Positions 8,907-19,062 of a stretch of 64,000 nucleotides of DNA are shown in pieces. This DNA comes from DAIDKA01 sp963708865 (lineage in GTDB: Bacteria > Pseudomonadota > Gammaproteobacteria > Steroidobacterales > Steroidobacteraceae). A program made the position numbers and the translations under genes. The stretch is from positions 130,290 to 194,289 of the forward strand of contig CAVPUC010000006.1 in assembly GCA_963708865.1 (NCBI GenBank), written 5' to 3'. The number at the start of each line of letters is the position of its first letter. The first letter of the stretch is position 1. Under the pieces are notes generated by a model. The model had not been told where the DNA came from. It did not search any database and worked only from the letters and a program-made list of their open reading frames with translations.

Positions 8907-11057
8907 CTATGCAGAAACGTCCACAAAGGGGTGGGGTCTTTGTCTGATCTTCTGCAGCAAGAATAGGAACATGCCGACGGCGAGAACCAGCAGCATGAGA
9001 ACAATCGCGATGCTCACCCAGCGCAGCACCGGTATCGATGCGAGCGCTTCCCACGATAGGTTCCAGACCAGAATGGAGTAGCAATAGGTCGGGGCCAGCA
9101 GCAGCACGAACGACACCGGCCTGCCGCCGCGCGCCTGAGGCTTCGCAAGCTGGCCAAGGAATACCAGCAGAGTAGTGAGCGCGATAAGTGAGAATTGCAC
9201 CAGCAGCTTCACATAGACGGAATTGGCCGGCCGCTCGAGCCACGCAGCGCCCATCGCAACCAGCAACAACAGGCCCAGCGCGATGGCAGGCGGCCTGATG
9301 GCAACGCCGTACAGGCGCGCCTGCCGCTCCTTGCCAATCCCGAGTCCCGGCAGGAGGGCCAACTCCATCGGCGCGCCGCTTATGGGGTTGAAGAGCGCCA
9401 CCGCTCTGGACAGCGGCCAGATCCAGCACATGAGAATGGCCACGGCAAGACTGACGAATTCCGAAGCGTGCATCGTCGTGGCGAACCAGCGCGAGCTCAG
9501 CGAGCGGCCAAAGGCAATGACCAGCAGCGCAGGACCGAAGAGCACCGCGCACAGCAGCACGAACTGGAGCAGCCGTGCCCGCCAGGTCGTCGGCGCATAA
9601 GGAGGCCCCAGCGCCACCCGTAACGCGCGCGAGCGACTCGGCACCCACCCGGACCCCAATGTTCTGTTTTCCTTGTCAATGCTCGCGATACCTTCCGCCA
9701 CACGACATCTCGCCAGCAACGTCCATAACCCTGCTGCGCTTATCCCTGCGATCGAGCCCAACACGACGACCAGCACGTCCCGCACTGCCGACCGCCATGA
9801 CAGAACGAGCGCCACGGGGACCGCTACGATCAGTGTCAAAACGAATACCAGCGCCCCGGTCAGCAACTGCCGCTGCTTCGGGGTACGCAGTTCGCGCAGG
9901 TCTGCCCCGAGGTTCAGAAAAATCGCAAACAACGCCCCTGAGAACAACGCATTGAAGCTGGCGAGCATGACCGCCGCGATGTCGCCATGGAAAGTCACCG
10001 CAGCAATCTGCGCCATGCCTGCCCAAATGCCGAACATCAACAACAGCACGACCAGCACTTGTGGCGAAGCGCAGATCGCGGAAGCACCGGCCCAGACCCA
10101 GCGCGTCATTTTTGTGAACCACGCGGCGCCCGGCCGATCGGTCAGCTCGATGAACAGATCCTCGAGCGTCATGGTGTCAAGGACGCCACCGGCAGCGACG
10201 GGCGCCTGCGGCCAGTTTGCAGCGCCACTGCGGGTCAGTACCAGCGTCAGGCCGCCGTCGGGTCGGCGGCGGCGCGCGATTTCTCCAGGAATGGGCTTGC
10301 TGAATAGGGCCGCCGCCTCGCGCGACAGGGTCAAGCGGACGTGTGTTTCTTTGAGGTCGTCCATGGTCGTGTCGAGCAACAGCCTGCCTTCGTGCAAAAA
10401 GCACACGTGCGAGGCCACTCGCTCGAGGTCCGAAACGATATGCGTCGAAAACAACACGGTCATGCCGGACTCGCCGGCGCGCAGCGCGATCTCGCGCAAC
10501 AGGTCGCGTCTCGCCACCGGATCCAGGGCGGAGGCGGGCTCATCCAGAATCAGCACTTCGGGCCTGATGGCCAGCACCCGAATCAGTGCCACGCGCTGGC
10601 GTTCGCCCGGAGACAGCTTGCCGAGTCGCTGTGAAGGGGCGATGTGCCAGCGTATCAGGGAATTCCACACGTATTCGCTGTCCCAACTCGGGTAGAACTT
10701 GCCGACAAACTCCAGCATGTCCCCCACGGTCATCCAGTTCAGCGCCTGCGGCTGCTGCGGGACATATCCCAATCGTGTCTTTACGGCGTCTGTCAGGTGC
10801 AACGCCGGTTCGCCCAGCACCGCGGCCTCTCCGTAGTCCGGCATCAGCAGTCCCACAAGGATTCGAATCAGCGTGCTCTTGCCGGCGCCGTTGCCTCCGA
10901 CCAAACCCATGACGGCCCCGTTCGGTATCGCTAGGCTCACATCGCTCAAGACCTTGCGGATCCCGAAGTGCTTGTGAAGGTTCCGGCAGCGCACCGGAAA
11001 ACCGGACGAATCATCGGGTGCGGCGGCATTGGCGGCGTTCACGGATCTGTCTCCCAT
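8907..11057 (-). CDS. ABC transporter, ATPase joined to ABC-2-like membrane domain
   Basis: Residues 1-315 are an ABC ATPase: Walker A GGNGAGKST (about 54-62), signature LSPGERQRV, Walker B VLILDEP, switch His in VLFSTH. Residues 318-716 are a membrane domain with about 10 hydrophobic segments, beginning MTRWVWAGAS. Exporters of this class normally have ATPase and permease as separate genes. The junction is an A5 run followed by ATGACG. Losing one A would create AAATGA, a stop overlapping an ATG at 10109, giving separate genes at about 10107-11057 and 8907-10109. Because other genes here carry 1-nt insertions, the fusion may be artificial. It overlaps the GntR gene upstream, as in YtrA-type operons. 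Confidence 0.8.
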   Translation of the reverse strand: MGDRSVNAANAAAPDDSSGFPVRCRNLHKHFGIRKVLSDVSLAIPNGAVMGLVGGNGAGKSTLIRILVGLLMPDYGEAAVLGEPALHLTDAVKTRLGYVPQQPQALNWMTVGDMLEFVGKFYPSWDSEYVWNSLIRWHIAPSQRLGKLSPGERQRVALIRVLAIRPEVLILDEPASALDPVARRDLLREIALRAGESGMTVLFSTHIVSDLERVASHVCFLHEGRLLLDTTMDDLKETHVRLTLSREAAALFSKPIPGEIARRRRPDGGLTLVLTRSGAANWPQAPVAAGGVLDTMTLEDLFIELTDRPGAAWFTKMTRWVWAGASAICASPQVLVVLLLMFGIWAGMAQIAAVTFHGDIAAVMLASFNALFSGALFAIFLNLGADLRELRTPKQRQLLTGALVFVLTLIVAVPVALVLSWRSAVRDVLVVVLGSIAGISAAGLWTLLARCRVAEGIASIDKENRTLGSGWVPSRSRALRVALGPPYAPTTWRARLLQFVLLCAVLFGPALLVIAFGRSLSSRWFATTMHASEFVSLAVAILMCWIWPLSRAVALFNPISGAPMELALLPGLGIGKERQARLYGVAIRPPAIALGLLLLVAMGAAWLERPANSVYVKLLVQFSLIALTTLLVFLGQLAKPQARGGRPVSFVLLLAPTYCYSILVWNLSWEALASIPVLRWVSIAIVLMLLVLAVGMFLFLLQKIRQRPHPFVDVSA

Positions 11058-11428
11058 AGCGAGCGCAATTTTTCGATGACCGAGTCGGCGGGTAACTCGA
11101 GTTCGCGACCTTGGCGCGCCAGTTCTTGGAGCAGCGGCTGCAGCTCCTGCAGGCGCCGATCGGTCGTTTGCGCACGCCCGCGAGCCGACGCCACCACCAT
11201 GCCTTTGCCGCGCCGGCGTTCCAGCAGCCCCTCGAGCTCGAGCTGTCCGTACGCCCGCGAGACCGTCATGGGATTGATGGCGTGCCGGCCGGCGACATCG
11301 CGGACCGAGGGCAGCTCATCCCCGCAAGCCAGGCGTCCGCTTGCGATCAGGCGTCGCAACTGCTGGGCGATCTGGCGATAGATGGGCTCTGCGGCCCCGG
11401 GCTGAATGACTAGCTCGTCTGACTGCAT
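11039..11428 (-). CDS. GntR family regulator, YtrA-like subfamily
   Basis: About 129 residues: an N-terminal winged helix (EPIYRQIAQQLRRLIASGRL, ELPSVRDVAG, INPMTVSRAYGQLELEGLLE) followed by a short helical tail with no large ligand-binding domain, typical of the YtrA subfamily. These proteins repress ABC transporter operons. The gene overlaps the ABC transporter start by 19 bases, so the two are cotranscribed. ATG 11428 is chosen because the upstream extension carries no conserved sequence. An inverted repeat sits directly upstream of the start and is a likely autoregulatory operator. Confidence 0.85.
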   Translation of the reverse strand: MQSDELVIQPGAAEPIYRQIAQQLRRLIASGRLACGDELPSVRDVAGRHAINPMTVSRAYGQLELEGLLERRRGKGMVVASARGRAQTTDRRLQELQPLLQELARQGRELELPADSVIEKLRSLWETDP

Positions 11429-11429
11429 G

Positions 11430-11449
11430 TGTATTGAGACACTAATACA
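11430..11449. promoter_or_regulatory. Inverted repeat, probable GntR operator
   Basis: TGTATT and AATACA form perfect 6-base arms around an 8-base centre, two bases upstream of the GntR start codon. Its position suits autorepression of the GntR-ABC operon. The arms are seen directly; the binding partner is inferred. Confidence 0.55.
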
Positions 11450-11502
11450 GTCCGGGCATCGGCGCAACAGGCCGCAATGCCATCAGCAAAGGCTGGGCAG
11501 TC

Positions 11503-12947
11503 TCACCCCGGCGCTGAATGAACGGCTGACGAGCGCGTAGCGGGCTCGGCGGTCTCCGTGGAGCGGTCGGTCGGGGCGAGGAAGCGGCGGAAGAACACGG
11601 CGAAGATGAGCATGGCGACGGCGCCGCAGGCAACCAGAGCGGCATGCATCAGCCAGAACGATGAGGCCCGCATGCTCTCCAGCAACCCGCCGAGCCGTCC
11701 CACCAACATGTTGGCGGCGAACAGATTCAGGTAATACACCCCGATCATCAGGCCGCCCACCGCGTGCGGGGCGGCCCGCGAGAACAACGCGAGGCCGACC
11801 GGAAAGACCATCGCAAAGCCGATGTCGTTGAGGGTATGGAAACCGAGCGCCCATACCAGCGAGATCTTCCGGCCCGTGAGCGCCTCATCCGCGCTCGCCA
11901 ACGCCAAAAGCAGCGGCGCAAGCGCCGCGATGAAGGCGCCGAGCGTCACTTTCACGATCTCATCGGGCTCCCGGTGCCGGCGGCTCCACAGTCGCCAGAA
12001 CGCGATCACTGCGACCATGGTGACCGTGGAGATGACGGCATCGAACGAAATCAGCCACGTCACCGGCAGCGTCTGACCGAAGAACGACAGACCATAATGG
12101 GCATCGCCCCAGACAAGGTAGGCGTTGAAGATCTCCTGGTTGCCGACCGAGGCCAGCGCCAGGAACGGAATCAGACTCGTCAGCAAAACAATCGTGATCC
12201 AGTTGGATCGCGTGAGCTTGCTGCGGGGCACCGCGCCTGCCGTGGCGCGCGCGCGGAAATTGTCGGGCGGCAGCCAGCGGCGGCCGCGACAGATACACCG
12301 CGAGCCCGAGCAGCATCCCGATACCGGCAGCGCCGAACCCCCAGTGCCAGGCCACCTTCTGCCCCAGCGTTCCACACACCAGCGGTGAGACGATCACGGC
12401 AAGCTGAATGCCCGAGCAGATAGATCTGGAAGGCGTCCGCGCGGCGCAGGTCCCCGGGGGCGTAAAGCTCTCCGACCTGGCTTGCGATGTTGCCCTTGAA
12501 GCAGCCGACGCCGGCCAGGAGACACGCGAGCGCAATCAGAAAGGAGAATTCGAAGGCCATCAGAAAGTGACCCAAGGCCATCAAGCAGGCGCCGAGGGTG
12601 ACGGTGGCGGTGCGACCCAGGAGCCGGTCTGCGATGACCCCGCCGGCGAGCGGCGTCAGGTACACACAGCCGGCGTACAGGCCAAAGATCACCGAGGCGA
12701 GCGCACCCGGCGAAAGCGGCCCATAGACATGCTCGATGCCAGCGCGGAACGCGGCAAACCCCGCTACGTGCTCGATATGTCCGGGCAGAAACAGCTGCTG
12801 TCCCATGTACAGCACGAGCAGCGCCTGCATGCCGTAGTAGGAGAAGCGCTCCCACGCCTCGGCAAACACCAGATACGCGAGTCCTCGCGGATGGCCGAGG
12901 ATCGAGTGCTCTTCTGGCTTGGTCGACGCCACCGCATTGCTCAACAT
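11503..12947 (-). CDS. POT/PTR family peptide MFS transporter (frameshifted here)
   Basis: Proton-coupled oligopeptide transporter. The N-terminus has the family signature AEAWERFSYYGMQALLVLY, then DRLLGRTATVTLG and GCFKGNIASQVGELY. The middle has SPLVCGTLGQKVAWHWGFG. The C-terminal half has several membrane segments ending near STETAEPATRSS. The frame breaks near 12412 and 12287, both +1; skipping one base at each gives an ungapped family sequence. The start ATG 12947 follows GGGGAG by 5 bases. It lies 10 bases downstream of the aldehyde dehydrogenase stop, so both are probably one operon. Confidence 0.85.
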
Positions 12948-12957
12948 CGAATCTCCC

Positions 12958-14437
12958 CTATTCACTGACTTCGGTGCAGACGAGTTTCGTCTCCAGGTAC
13001 TCGGCCATCCCGAAGCTTGAGCCCTCGCGGCCCAGGCCCGATTCCTTCATGCCACCGAAGGGCGCCACCGTGGTGGATATCAGCCCGGTATTCAAGCCCA
13101 CCATGCCGTATTGCAGTGCCTCGGAGACCCGCCAGGCACGGTTCAGATCGCGCGTGAAGAAGTATGCGGCCAACCCCGCGGTGGTGTCGTTGGCGAGCTG
13201 TATGGCCTGGGCCTCGGTATCGAATTTGACGATGCCGGCGACCGGTCCGAAGGTCTCCTCGGCGCACATTGCGGCCTCGGGACTCACATCGGTAATGACC
13301 GTGGGCTGGAAGAAATTGCCGCTGGAGTCGCGCGCCGCCCTTGAGCAGCTTGCCGCCGCGCGCCATCGCATCCTCGACATGCCGCTGCACCTTGTCGACC
13401 GCCGCGGCATTGATCAGCGGGCCCTGCTGCGTGACGCCCGCCAGGCCATCGCCCACCACCAGGGTGGCGACCCGCGCGCACAGCTTCGCGACGAACACAT
13501 CGTGGATTCCACGCTGCACCAGGATGCGGTTCGCGCACACGCAGGTTTGCCCCGAGTTGCGGAACTTGGAGGCCATCGCGCCTTCCACGGCGCGATTCAC
13601 ATCCGCGTCATCGAAGACGATGAAGGGCGCATTGCCGCCCAGCTCCAGCGACACATGCTTCACGGTGCTCATGCAGCGGGCCGCGAGCAGCTTGCCGACG
13701 CGCGTCGAACCGGTGAACGTGAATTTGCGCACCCGCGGATCGCTCGTCAGCACCTCGCCGATGGCGGTGGGCTCACCCGTCACCACGTTGAACACGCCCG
13801 CCGGCACGCCGGCCTGGCTCGCCAGCCACGCCAGCGCCAACGCGGAAAACGGCGTGAGCTCGGAGGGCTTCAAGACCACGGTGCAGCCGGCCGCCAGCGC
13901 CGGACCGACTTTGCGCGTAATCATCGCAGCCGGAAAATTCCAGGGGGTGACGGCCGCGACGACGCCCACTGGCTCGCGCAGGACCACCAGGCGCTTGTCC
14001 GCCAGGTGTCCCGGAATGACCTGCCCGTAGGCCCGGCGGCTCTCCTGCGCAAACCACTCGATGAAGGATGCCGCGTAGGCCACCTCGCCCCGTGATTCGC
14101 TGAGCGGCTTGCCCTGTTCAGCGGTCATCAGCCGCGCCAGGTCCTCCTGGTTCTCCATGATGAGTTCAAACCAGCGCTGCAGAATGGTGCCGCGCTCGCC
14201 CGCCGACACCCGCCGCCAGGATTCAAATGCCCGCTGCGCGCCGGCCACGGCGTGCTCGGTCTCGGCCGCGCCCAACGCCGGCACGCGTCCCAACAGTTGC
14301 TGGGTCGCCGGATTGATGACATCGAGGGTCTCGGCCGCCGTGATCCAGCGCCCGTTGATGAATGCCGCCTGTCGCAGCAGCTGGCCGGAATGCAGCGCGA
14401 GGCGCTGCTGCTCGGCGATATTCGTGGTCGCGGCCAT
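12958..14437 (-). CDS. gabD: Succinate-semialdehyde dehydrogenase-like aldehyde dehydrogenase (frameshifted here)
   Basis: NAD(P)-dependent aldehyde dehydrogenase of the GabD group. Landmarks: TPWNFPAAMITRKVGPALAAG, KFTFTGSTRVGK, the catalytic region VSLELGGNAPFIVFDDAD, and the active-site Cys in NSGQTCVCANR. A +1 break near 13340 separates this from GNFFQPTVITDVS, CAEETFGPVAG and PFGGMKESGLGREG. Full length after correction is about 490 residues, normal for GabD. ATG 14437 is preceded by GGGGTGA. It leads an operon with the peptide transporter. GabD as opposed to another semialdehyde dehydrogenase is a similarity-based guess. Confidence 0.8.
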
Positions 14438-14541
14438 ACTGTCACCCCGCGGATCTGTCCGCCCGAATCGCAATTCCCCCCCGTTGAGGCAAGGATATCG
14501 CGATTTCCGCCCAAGGCCGCGCCGGTGCTAGGCTTCACCCC

Positions 14542-15415
14542 ATGAATGCACTCCCGGCCGATCTGCCCCAGCCGCTGCCGGCGGACCTGGCAGAGCAGGT
14601 GAGGAACGCCCTGCGCGAGGATGTCGGCGGGGGCGATGTCACGGCAAACCTGGTGCCGGCGCGACAGCGCGTGCGCGGCCGGGTGATCACCCGCGAACCC
14701 ATGACCCTGTGCGGCATCGCCTGGGTTACTGAGACGTTCCGGCAACTCGATCCCGGCATCGCCTTGCACTGGCAGCTCGAGGAAGGCGAGCAGGCCCAGA
14801 CGGATGAGACCTTGCTGCTGCTCGAGGGGCTGGCGCGGCCGATCCTGACCGGTGAGCGCACGGCGCTGAACTTTCTGCAGCTGCTGTCGGCCACGGCCAC
14901 CGAAGCACGGCGCTACGTGGACGCCGTCGCCGGCACGGGCTGCACGATTCTCGACACGCGCAAGACCCTGCCCGGGCTGCGCACGGCGCAGAAGTACGCG
15001 GTGCGCTGCGGGGGCGCCCAGAACCACCGCATGGGGCTGTACGACATGGTGCTCATCAAGGAGAACCATATCGCGGCGGCGGGCTCGCTCAGCCAAGGCC
15101 ATCGCCGCCGCGCGCCGCTCGGCGCCGCGCCTGCAGGTGGAAACCGAGGTGGAGACCCTGGAGCAGCTGGATGAGGCGCTGCTGGCGCATCCGGAGATCG
15201 TGATGCTGGACAACTTCACGCTCGCCGACCTGCGTGCCGCCGTCGCCCGCAATCGCAGCGCCGGATCGCCCGTGAAGCTCGAGGCCTCGGGCAACGCCAG
15301 CCTGGAAACGATCCGCGCCATCGCCGAGACCGGCGTGGAATTCATCTCGGTGGGATCGATCACCAAGCACGTGCGGGCGATCGATCTGTCGATGCGGCTG
15401 GAATTTACCGCCTAG
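14542..15415 (+). CDS. nadC: Nicotinate-nucleotide pyrophosphorylase, carboxylating (frameshifted here)
   Basis: Quinolinate phosphoribosyltransferase of de novo NAD synthesis. Family features: REDVGGGDVTANLVP, the ERTALNFLQLLSATAT helix, ILDTRKTLPGLRTAQKYAV, GGAQNHRMGLYDMVLIKENH, then VETEVETLEQLDEAL, IVMLDNF, LEASGNASLETIRAIAETGV and ISVGSITKHV. The frame breaks at about 15093. Skipping one C aligns to E. coli NadC without a gap through the whole region. ATG 14542 is the natural start. The gene is divergent from the aldehyde dehydrogenase and convergent with the GGDEF/EAL gene. Confidence 0.9.
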
Positions 15416-15433
15416 CGCGGGACGGACCGACGC

Positions 15434-18109
15434 TCAGGTCCCGACGGCCTTCAACACGCGCTGCGGCTGCGCGATGCCATAGCCTTGAGCGTAGTCGACG
15501 CCCAGGTTGCGCAACATCTGGATGATCTCCGCATTCTCGGCGAACTCGGCGATGGTCAGCTTGCCGGTCAGGTGCCCGATCTCGTTGATGGAACGCACCA
15601 TCTCGCGGTCGATGGGGTCGCGGAGGATTTCGCGCACGAAACTGCCGTCGATCTTCAGGTAGTCGACCGGGAAGTGCTTGAGGTAGCCGAAGGAGGACAG
15701 CCCGGTGCCGAAGTCATCCAGCGCGAACTTGCAGCCCAGCTCCTTCAGCGACTGGATGAAGCGATTCGCCTGCGAGAAACTCGCGACCGCGGCGGTCTCG
15801 GTGATCTCGAAGCAGATCTTCGAGGCATCAAGTCCGCTTCGGTGAAACTGGTCGATCACGAACGGCAGGAACTTGTCATCCCCCAGGCTCTGGCCGGACA
15901 GGTTGATCGAGCACAGCTTGAGGGTCTCGCGCTCATCCGCCTCGGAGACCAGCCAGCGAAACGCGTTTTCGATCACCCAGCGGTCGATGGCCGGGGCAAT
16001 CCCGTAGCGCTCGGCTGCGGAGATGAAATTATCCGGTGAGACGATCCGGCCGCCCTCATCGCGCATGCGCAGCAGCAACTCGTAGTGCTGGCCCGGATCC
16101 GGCTTCTGCAACGGCTGGATGGCCATGCGGAAGAGTTCAAAGCGGCCCTCCTCCAGCGCCGCGTTGATGCGCGCCGCCCACTGCATCTCGCGCCGGCGGC
16201 GCATGAGCTCGATGTCGTTTTCGGCAAAGCTGTGGACGCGGTTGCGGCCGCCTTCCTTGGCCGCCTGGCAGGCGCTGTCGGCCGCCGACAGGATGGAGGC
16301 CACATCCTCGTTCTCCGCGGTGATCGGCACGACGCCGACGCTGGCGCCGAGCCGGAACACCCGGTCCTCCCAGGTGAAGCGAAAGGTGCGCACCGCTTCG
16401 CGCAGCTGCTCGGCGGTGTGCATGGCCTCATCGAGGGAGCAGCTTTCCAGGAGGATGCCGAACTCATCGCCGCCCAGACGCGACAGGGTGTCGCGCCAGC
16501 GGACCTTGGATTTCAGGAGCGCGCCCACCTGTCCCAGCAGGGCATCGCCGGCGCTGTGGCCGCAGCTGTCGTTGACGATCTTGAACTGGTCGATGTCCAG
16601 GTAGCACAGCGCGTAGGAGGCCTCGCGGGCCTTGGCGCTCTTGAGCGCGCGCTCCACCCGCGACTCGAACTCGCGGCGATTGACGAGCCCCGTCAGCAAG
16701 TCGTGGCTCGCGTGATAGGACAGACGGCGATTCAGTTCCCGCGATTCGCTCACGTCGTGGAACACCAGCACCCCGCCCGCCACGTGGCCTGCGCCGTCGC
16801 GGATGGGCGCGGCGGTGCTCTCCACATACAGCTCGTTGCCGTCGCGGCGGATGAGCAGCACCGGGCGCACCGACTTGATGGGCCGCACCCGGCGGATCGC
16901 CACCGCGAGCGGGTTCTCGAGCGGCTCGCAGGTCTCCTCGTGGAAGGCGCGGAACACCTCCTCCACGGGTCGTCCCATCGCATCCTCGAGCCGCCAGCCG
17001 GTGAGCTCCTCGGCAATCGGATTGATGTAGTCGATGGTGGAGTCGGCGTTGGTGGTGACCACGCCGTCACCGATGGACTGCAGGGTGATCTGCGCGCTCT
17101 CCTTTTCCCGGAACAGCGCCTCCTCGTACAGCTTGCGCTCGGTGATGTCGAGTTCAACGCCGACCAGGCGCAGCAGCCGTCCGTGGACATCAACCCGGGC
17201 CTGTGCGCGGCTGATGACCCAGCGCCACTCGCCGTTGCGGTGGCGCATGCGATGCACGCTCTCGAAAATCGGCAGCTTGCCCGCGACATGGTCGCGAATG
17301 GCGTTCTGCACGCGGGTCATGTCATCCGGATGCACGAGATTGCGCCAGTCGGGCGACTCGCGCATGTCCTCATCGGCGTACCCGAGCATCGCCTTCCAGC
17401 GCGGCGAGAAGTACACCTCGTTGTTCTCAAGGTCGAAGTCCCAGACCCCGTCATTGGCCGCGGCCTGGGTGAGCTGCAGCCGCTCCTCGACCTTGGCCAG
17501 GCGCTGCCCCATGCGCAGGCGGTCAAGACCCGAGGCGACGCTCGTTCCGACCAGTTTCAGCAGCAGCTGCAGGTTCACATCCCAGGGTCCCTGGGGCATC
17601 GCGCGCGCGAGCGCCAGCAGGCCCGCCGGCTGGTTCTGGATGCGGAACACGACCATCAGGAGCGAACCCATCTGCAGCGCCGCAAACCGCCGCCCTTCGA
17701 TGGCCTGGGCGGCGCTCGGTGCTCCGGTATCGCGCAGTTCGCTCAGCCGCAAATGCTCGAGCCGCGAGTTGAGCCAGGGATACTCGGACAGCGGATCCCC
17801 GCTCAGGGCTTCGGGCTGGCAGTGGGCCATGCCACGGCGGGCGACCTGAACGTTGCCGAACTTCGCATCCTCGCCGATGAAGGCCAGGAAGGCGCAGTCA
17901 CTGATGGTCAGGTCGACCAGATGCTGCAGATTGCGCTGGATGGTGGCATCGGCGGAGTCGCGGGTGAGGCTCTGCAGATCCACCGCGATCTTGGTACAGG
18001 CGACATCGATGCCGACGACGGCGGGGGATGACTTGCCGCTCCACACGTCGGTCGACAACACATCGGAGGCGATGAACTCTACGGTTGAGTCTGGCGGGAC
18101 GCTCGGCAT
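15434..18109 (-). CDS. GAF-like/PAS-PAS-GGDEF-EAL cyclic-di-GMP protein
   Basis: 891 residues. An N-terminal sensor-like region (1-200, GAF-like) is followed by PAS 1 (about 210-335, DGVWDFDLENNEVYFSPRW), PAS 2 (about 335-460, GDGVVTTNADSTIDYINPIA), GGDEF (about 460-625, SRLGGDEFGILLE, intact) and EAL (about 635-885). The EAL signature itself reads ELLLR instead of EALLR, but NLSGQSL, CFEITET and FALDDFGTGLSSFGYLK are intact, so phosphodiesterase activity is plausible. It would make or break c-di-GMP in response to PAS signals. No membrane segments are evident. About 175 bases upstream have no gene. Confidence 0.9.
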   Translation of the reverse strand: MPSVPPDSTVEFIASDVLSTDVWSGKSSPAVVGIDVACTKIAVDLQSLTRDSADATIQRNLQHLVDLTISDCAFLAFIGEDAKFGNVQVARRGMAHCQPEALSGDPLSEYPWLNSRLEHLRLSELRDTGAPSAAQAIEGRRFAALQMGSLLMVVFRIQNQPAGLLALARAMPQGPWDVNLQLLLKLVGTSVASGLDRLRMGQRLAKVEERLQLTQAAANDGVWDFDLENNEVYFSPRWKAMLGYADEDMRESPDWRNLVHPDDMTRVQNAIRDHVAGKLPIFESVHRMRHRNGEWRWVISRAQARVDVHGRLLRLVGVELDITERKLYEEALFREKESAQITLQSIGDGVVTTNADSTIDYINPIAEELTGWRLEDAMGRPVEEVFRAFHEETCEPLENPLAVAIRRVRPIKSVRPVLLIRRDGNELYVESTAAPIRDGAGHVAGGVLVFHDVSESRELNRRLSYHASHDLLTGLVNRREFESRVERALKSAKAREASYALCYLDIDQFKIVNDSCGHSAGDALLGQVGALLKSKVRWRDTLSRLGGDEFGILLESCSLDEAMHTAEQLREAVRTFRFTWEDRVFRLGASVGVVPITAENEDVASILSAADSACQAAKEGGRNRVHSFAENDIELMRRRREMQWAARINAALEEGRFELFRMAIQPLQKPDPGQHYELLLRMRDEGGRIVSPDNFISAAERYGIAPAIDRWVIENAFRWLVSEADERETLKLCSINLSGQSLGDDKFLPFVIDQFHRSGLDASKICFEITETAAVASFSQANRFIQSLKELGCKFALDDFGTGLSSFGYLKHFPVDYLKIDGSFVREILRDPIDREMVRSINEIGHLTGKLTIAEFAENAEIIQMLRNLGVDYAQGYGIAQPQRVLKAVGT

Positions 18110-18284
18110 TGCGACCTGGTTGCCTGTTGGGGTGTTGTTGCGGTGGTGAGGCTGAGTCGGTTAGCGGAACGTGCTGTTTACCAATAATGGCATACCGATA
18201 CAGGAATTCAAGCTAAGGTACTGTCTTCGCTTGAAGTATTCGCTGATTATGCGACGCGGCCGGGGCCTAGCGCGCACGCCCTGT

Positions 18285-19025
18285 TCACAGTCCGGCCCTT
18301 GCCTTGGCGTAGAGTTGCTTGAGCTCCTGCTCCATCTCCCCTTGCAGCCGCTCGATGCCGGCGGCATCGAGCACCCGGGCGACATAACGCGGTTTGCCCA
18401 CCGCGATGCTGATGCGTGCGAACGGCACCGGTATCACGAACTTGTCCCATTGGATGAGCCACGCATGCGAGGCGGCGTAGGCCATGGGCAGCATGGGGCG
18501 ACCGGACATCTGCGCGAGCAGGATGGCCCCCGGTTTGAACTTGAAGCGCGGTCCCTTCGGGCCATCCGGCGTCACCACCGGGGAGACGTTCTCCTTGACC
18601 AGGGCAACGTAGTAGTCGCGCAGCGCCCGCGCCCCGGTGTGCGAGGAGGAGCCGCGAATGGCCCGCGCACCGATGCGGCTGACGATCATGGCGCCCAGCT
18701 CCCCGTCCACCGACGGACTGATCAACCAGCCGGGCACCAGGCCCTGCGCACGGCGGTCGAGCAGGTAGCGGGCGCAGAACAGCTGGTGCTGGTGCCAGTA
18801 ACACGGCACCAGTGAGGGCGCCTTGGCGAGCGCGGCCGCGAGATGCTCGTCCCCCTCGATGTGGCGCACGCGGCAGGTGAGCCACCACAGCCGGATGATG
18901 GCGAGGCCGAGCGGCACCGCCACGGCATACAGCAGGCGTCGCGCCCGCGTCATGCGTCGGCCGGAACGGGTCACGGTCTTGTAGAGGGTGTTACGGAGCT
19001 CCCCGCCCGGGCCGGTATCGGTCAT
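18285..19025 (-). CDS. Lysophospholipid acyltransferase family protein (DUF374)
   Basis: 246 residues with an N-terminal membrane anchor (LLYAVAVPLGLAIIRLWW) and the DUF374 pattern: PCYWHQHQLFCARYLL, SPSVDGELGAMIV, RGSSSHTGARALRDYY, and VVTPDGPKGPRFKFKPGAI, which carries the family's DGPKGP signature. The fold is that of glycerolipid and lipid A acyltransferases. It probably acylates a lipid at the inner membrane. It is divergent from the P450-acyl-AMP ligase pair with a very short gap, which suggests but does not prove a shared lipid pathway. Confidence 0.8.
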   Translation of the reverse strand: MTDTGPGGELRNTLYKTVTRSGRRMTRARRLLYAVAVPLGLAIIRLWWLTCRVRHIEGDEHLAAALAKAPSLVPCYWHQHQLFCARYLLDRRAQGLVPGWLISPSVDGELGAMIVSRIGARAIRGSSSHTGARALRDYYVALVKENVSPVVTPDGPKGPRFKFKPGAILLAQMSGRPMLPMAYAASHAWLIQWDKFVIPVPFARISIAVGKPRYVARVLDAAGIERLQGEMEQELKQLYAKARAGL

Positions 19026-19062
19026 GAGACAATATTACTCTTTGCTCGGCCACCCATCAGGC

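Noticed and set aside
9673..10695. Plus-strand ORF of 340 residues over the ABC transporter
   Set aside because: Antisense shadow of a well-supported ABC gene; composition is unlike a protein.
12974..14095. Plus-strand ORF of 373 residues over the aldehyde dehydrogenase
   Set aside because: Antisense to conserved ALDH motifs; no family features.
16085..18031. Long plus-strand ORF of 648 residues
   Set aside because: Antisense to the PAS-GGDEF-EAL gene; high-GC third positions keep the opposite strand open. No motif and no ribosome-binding site.
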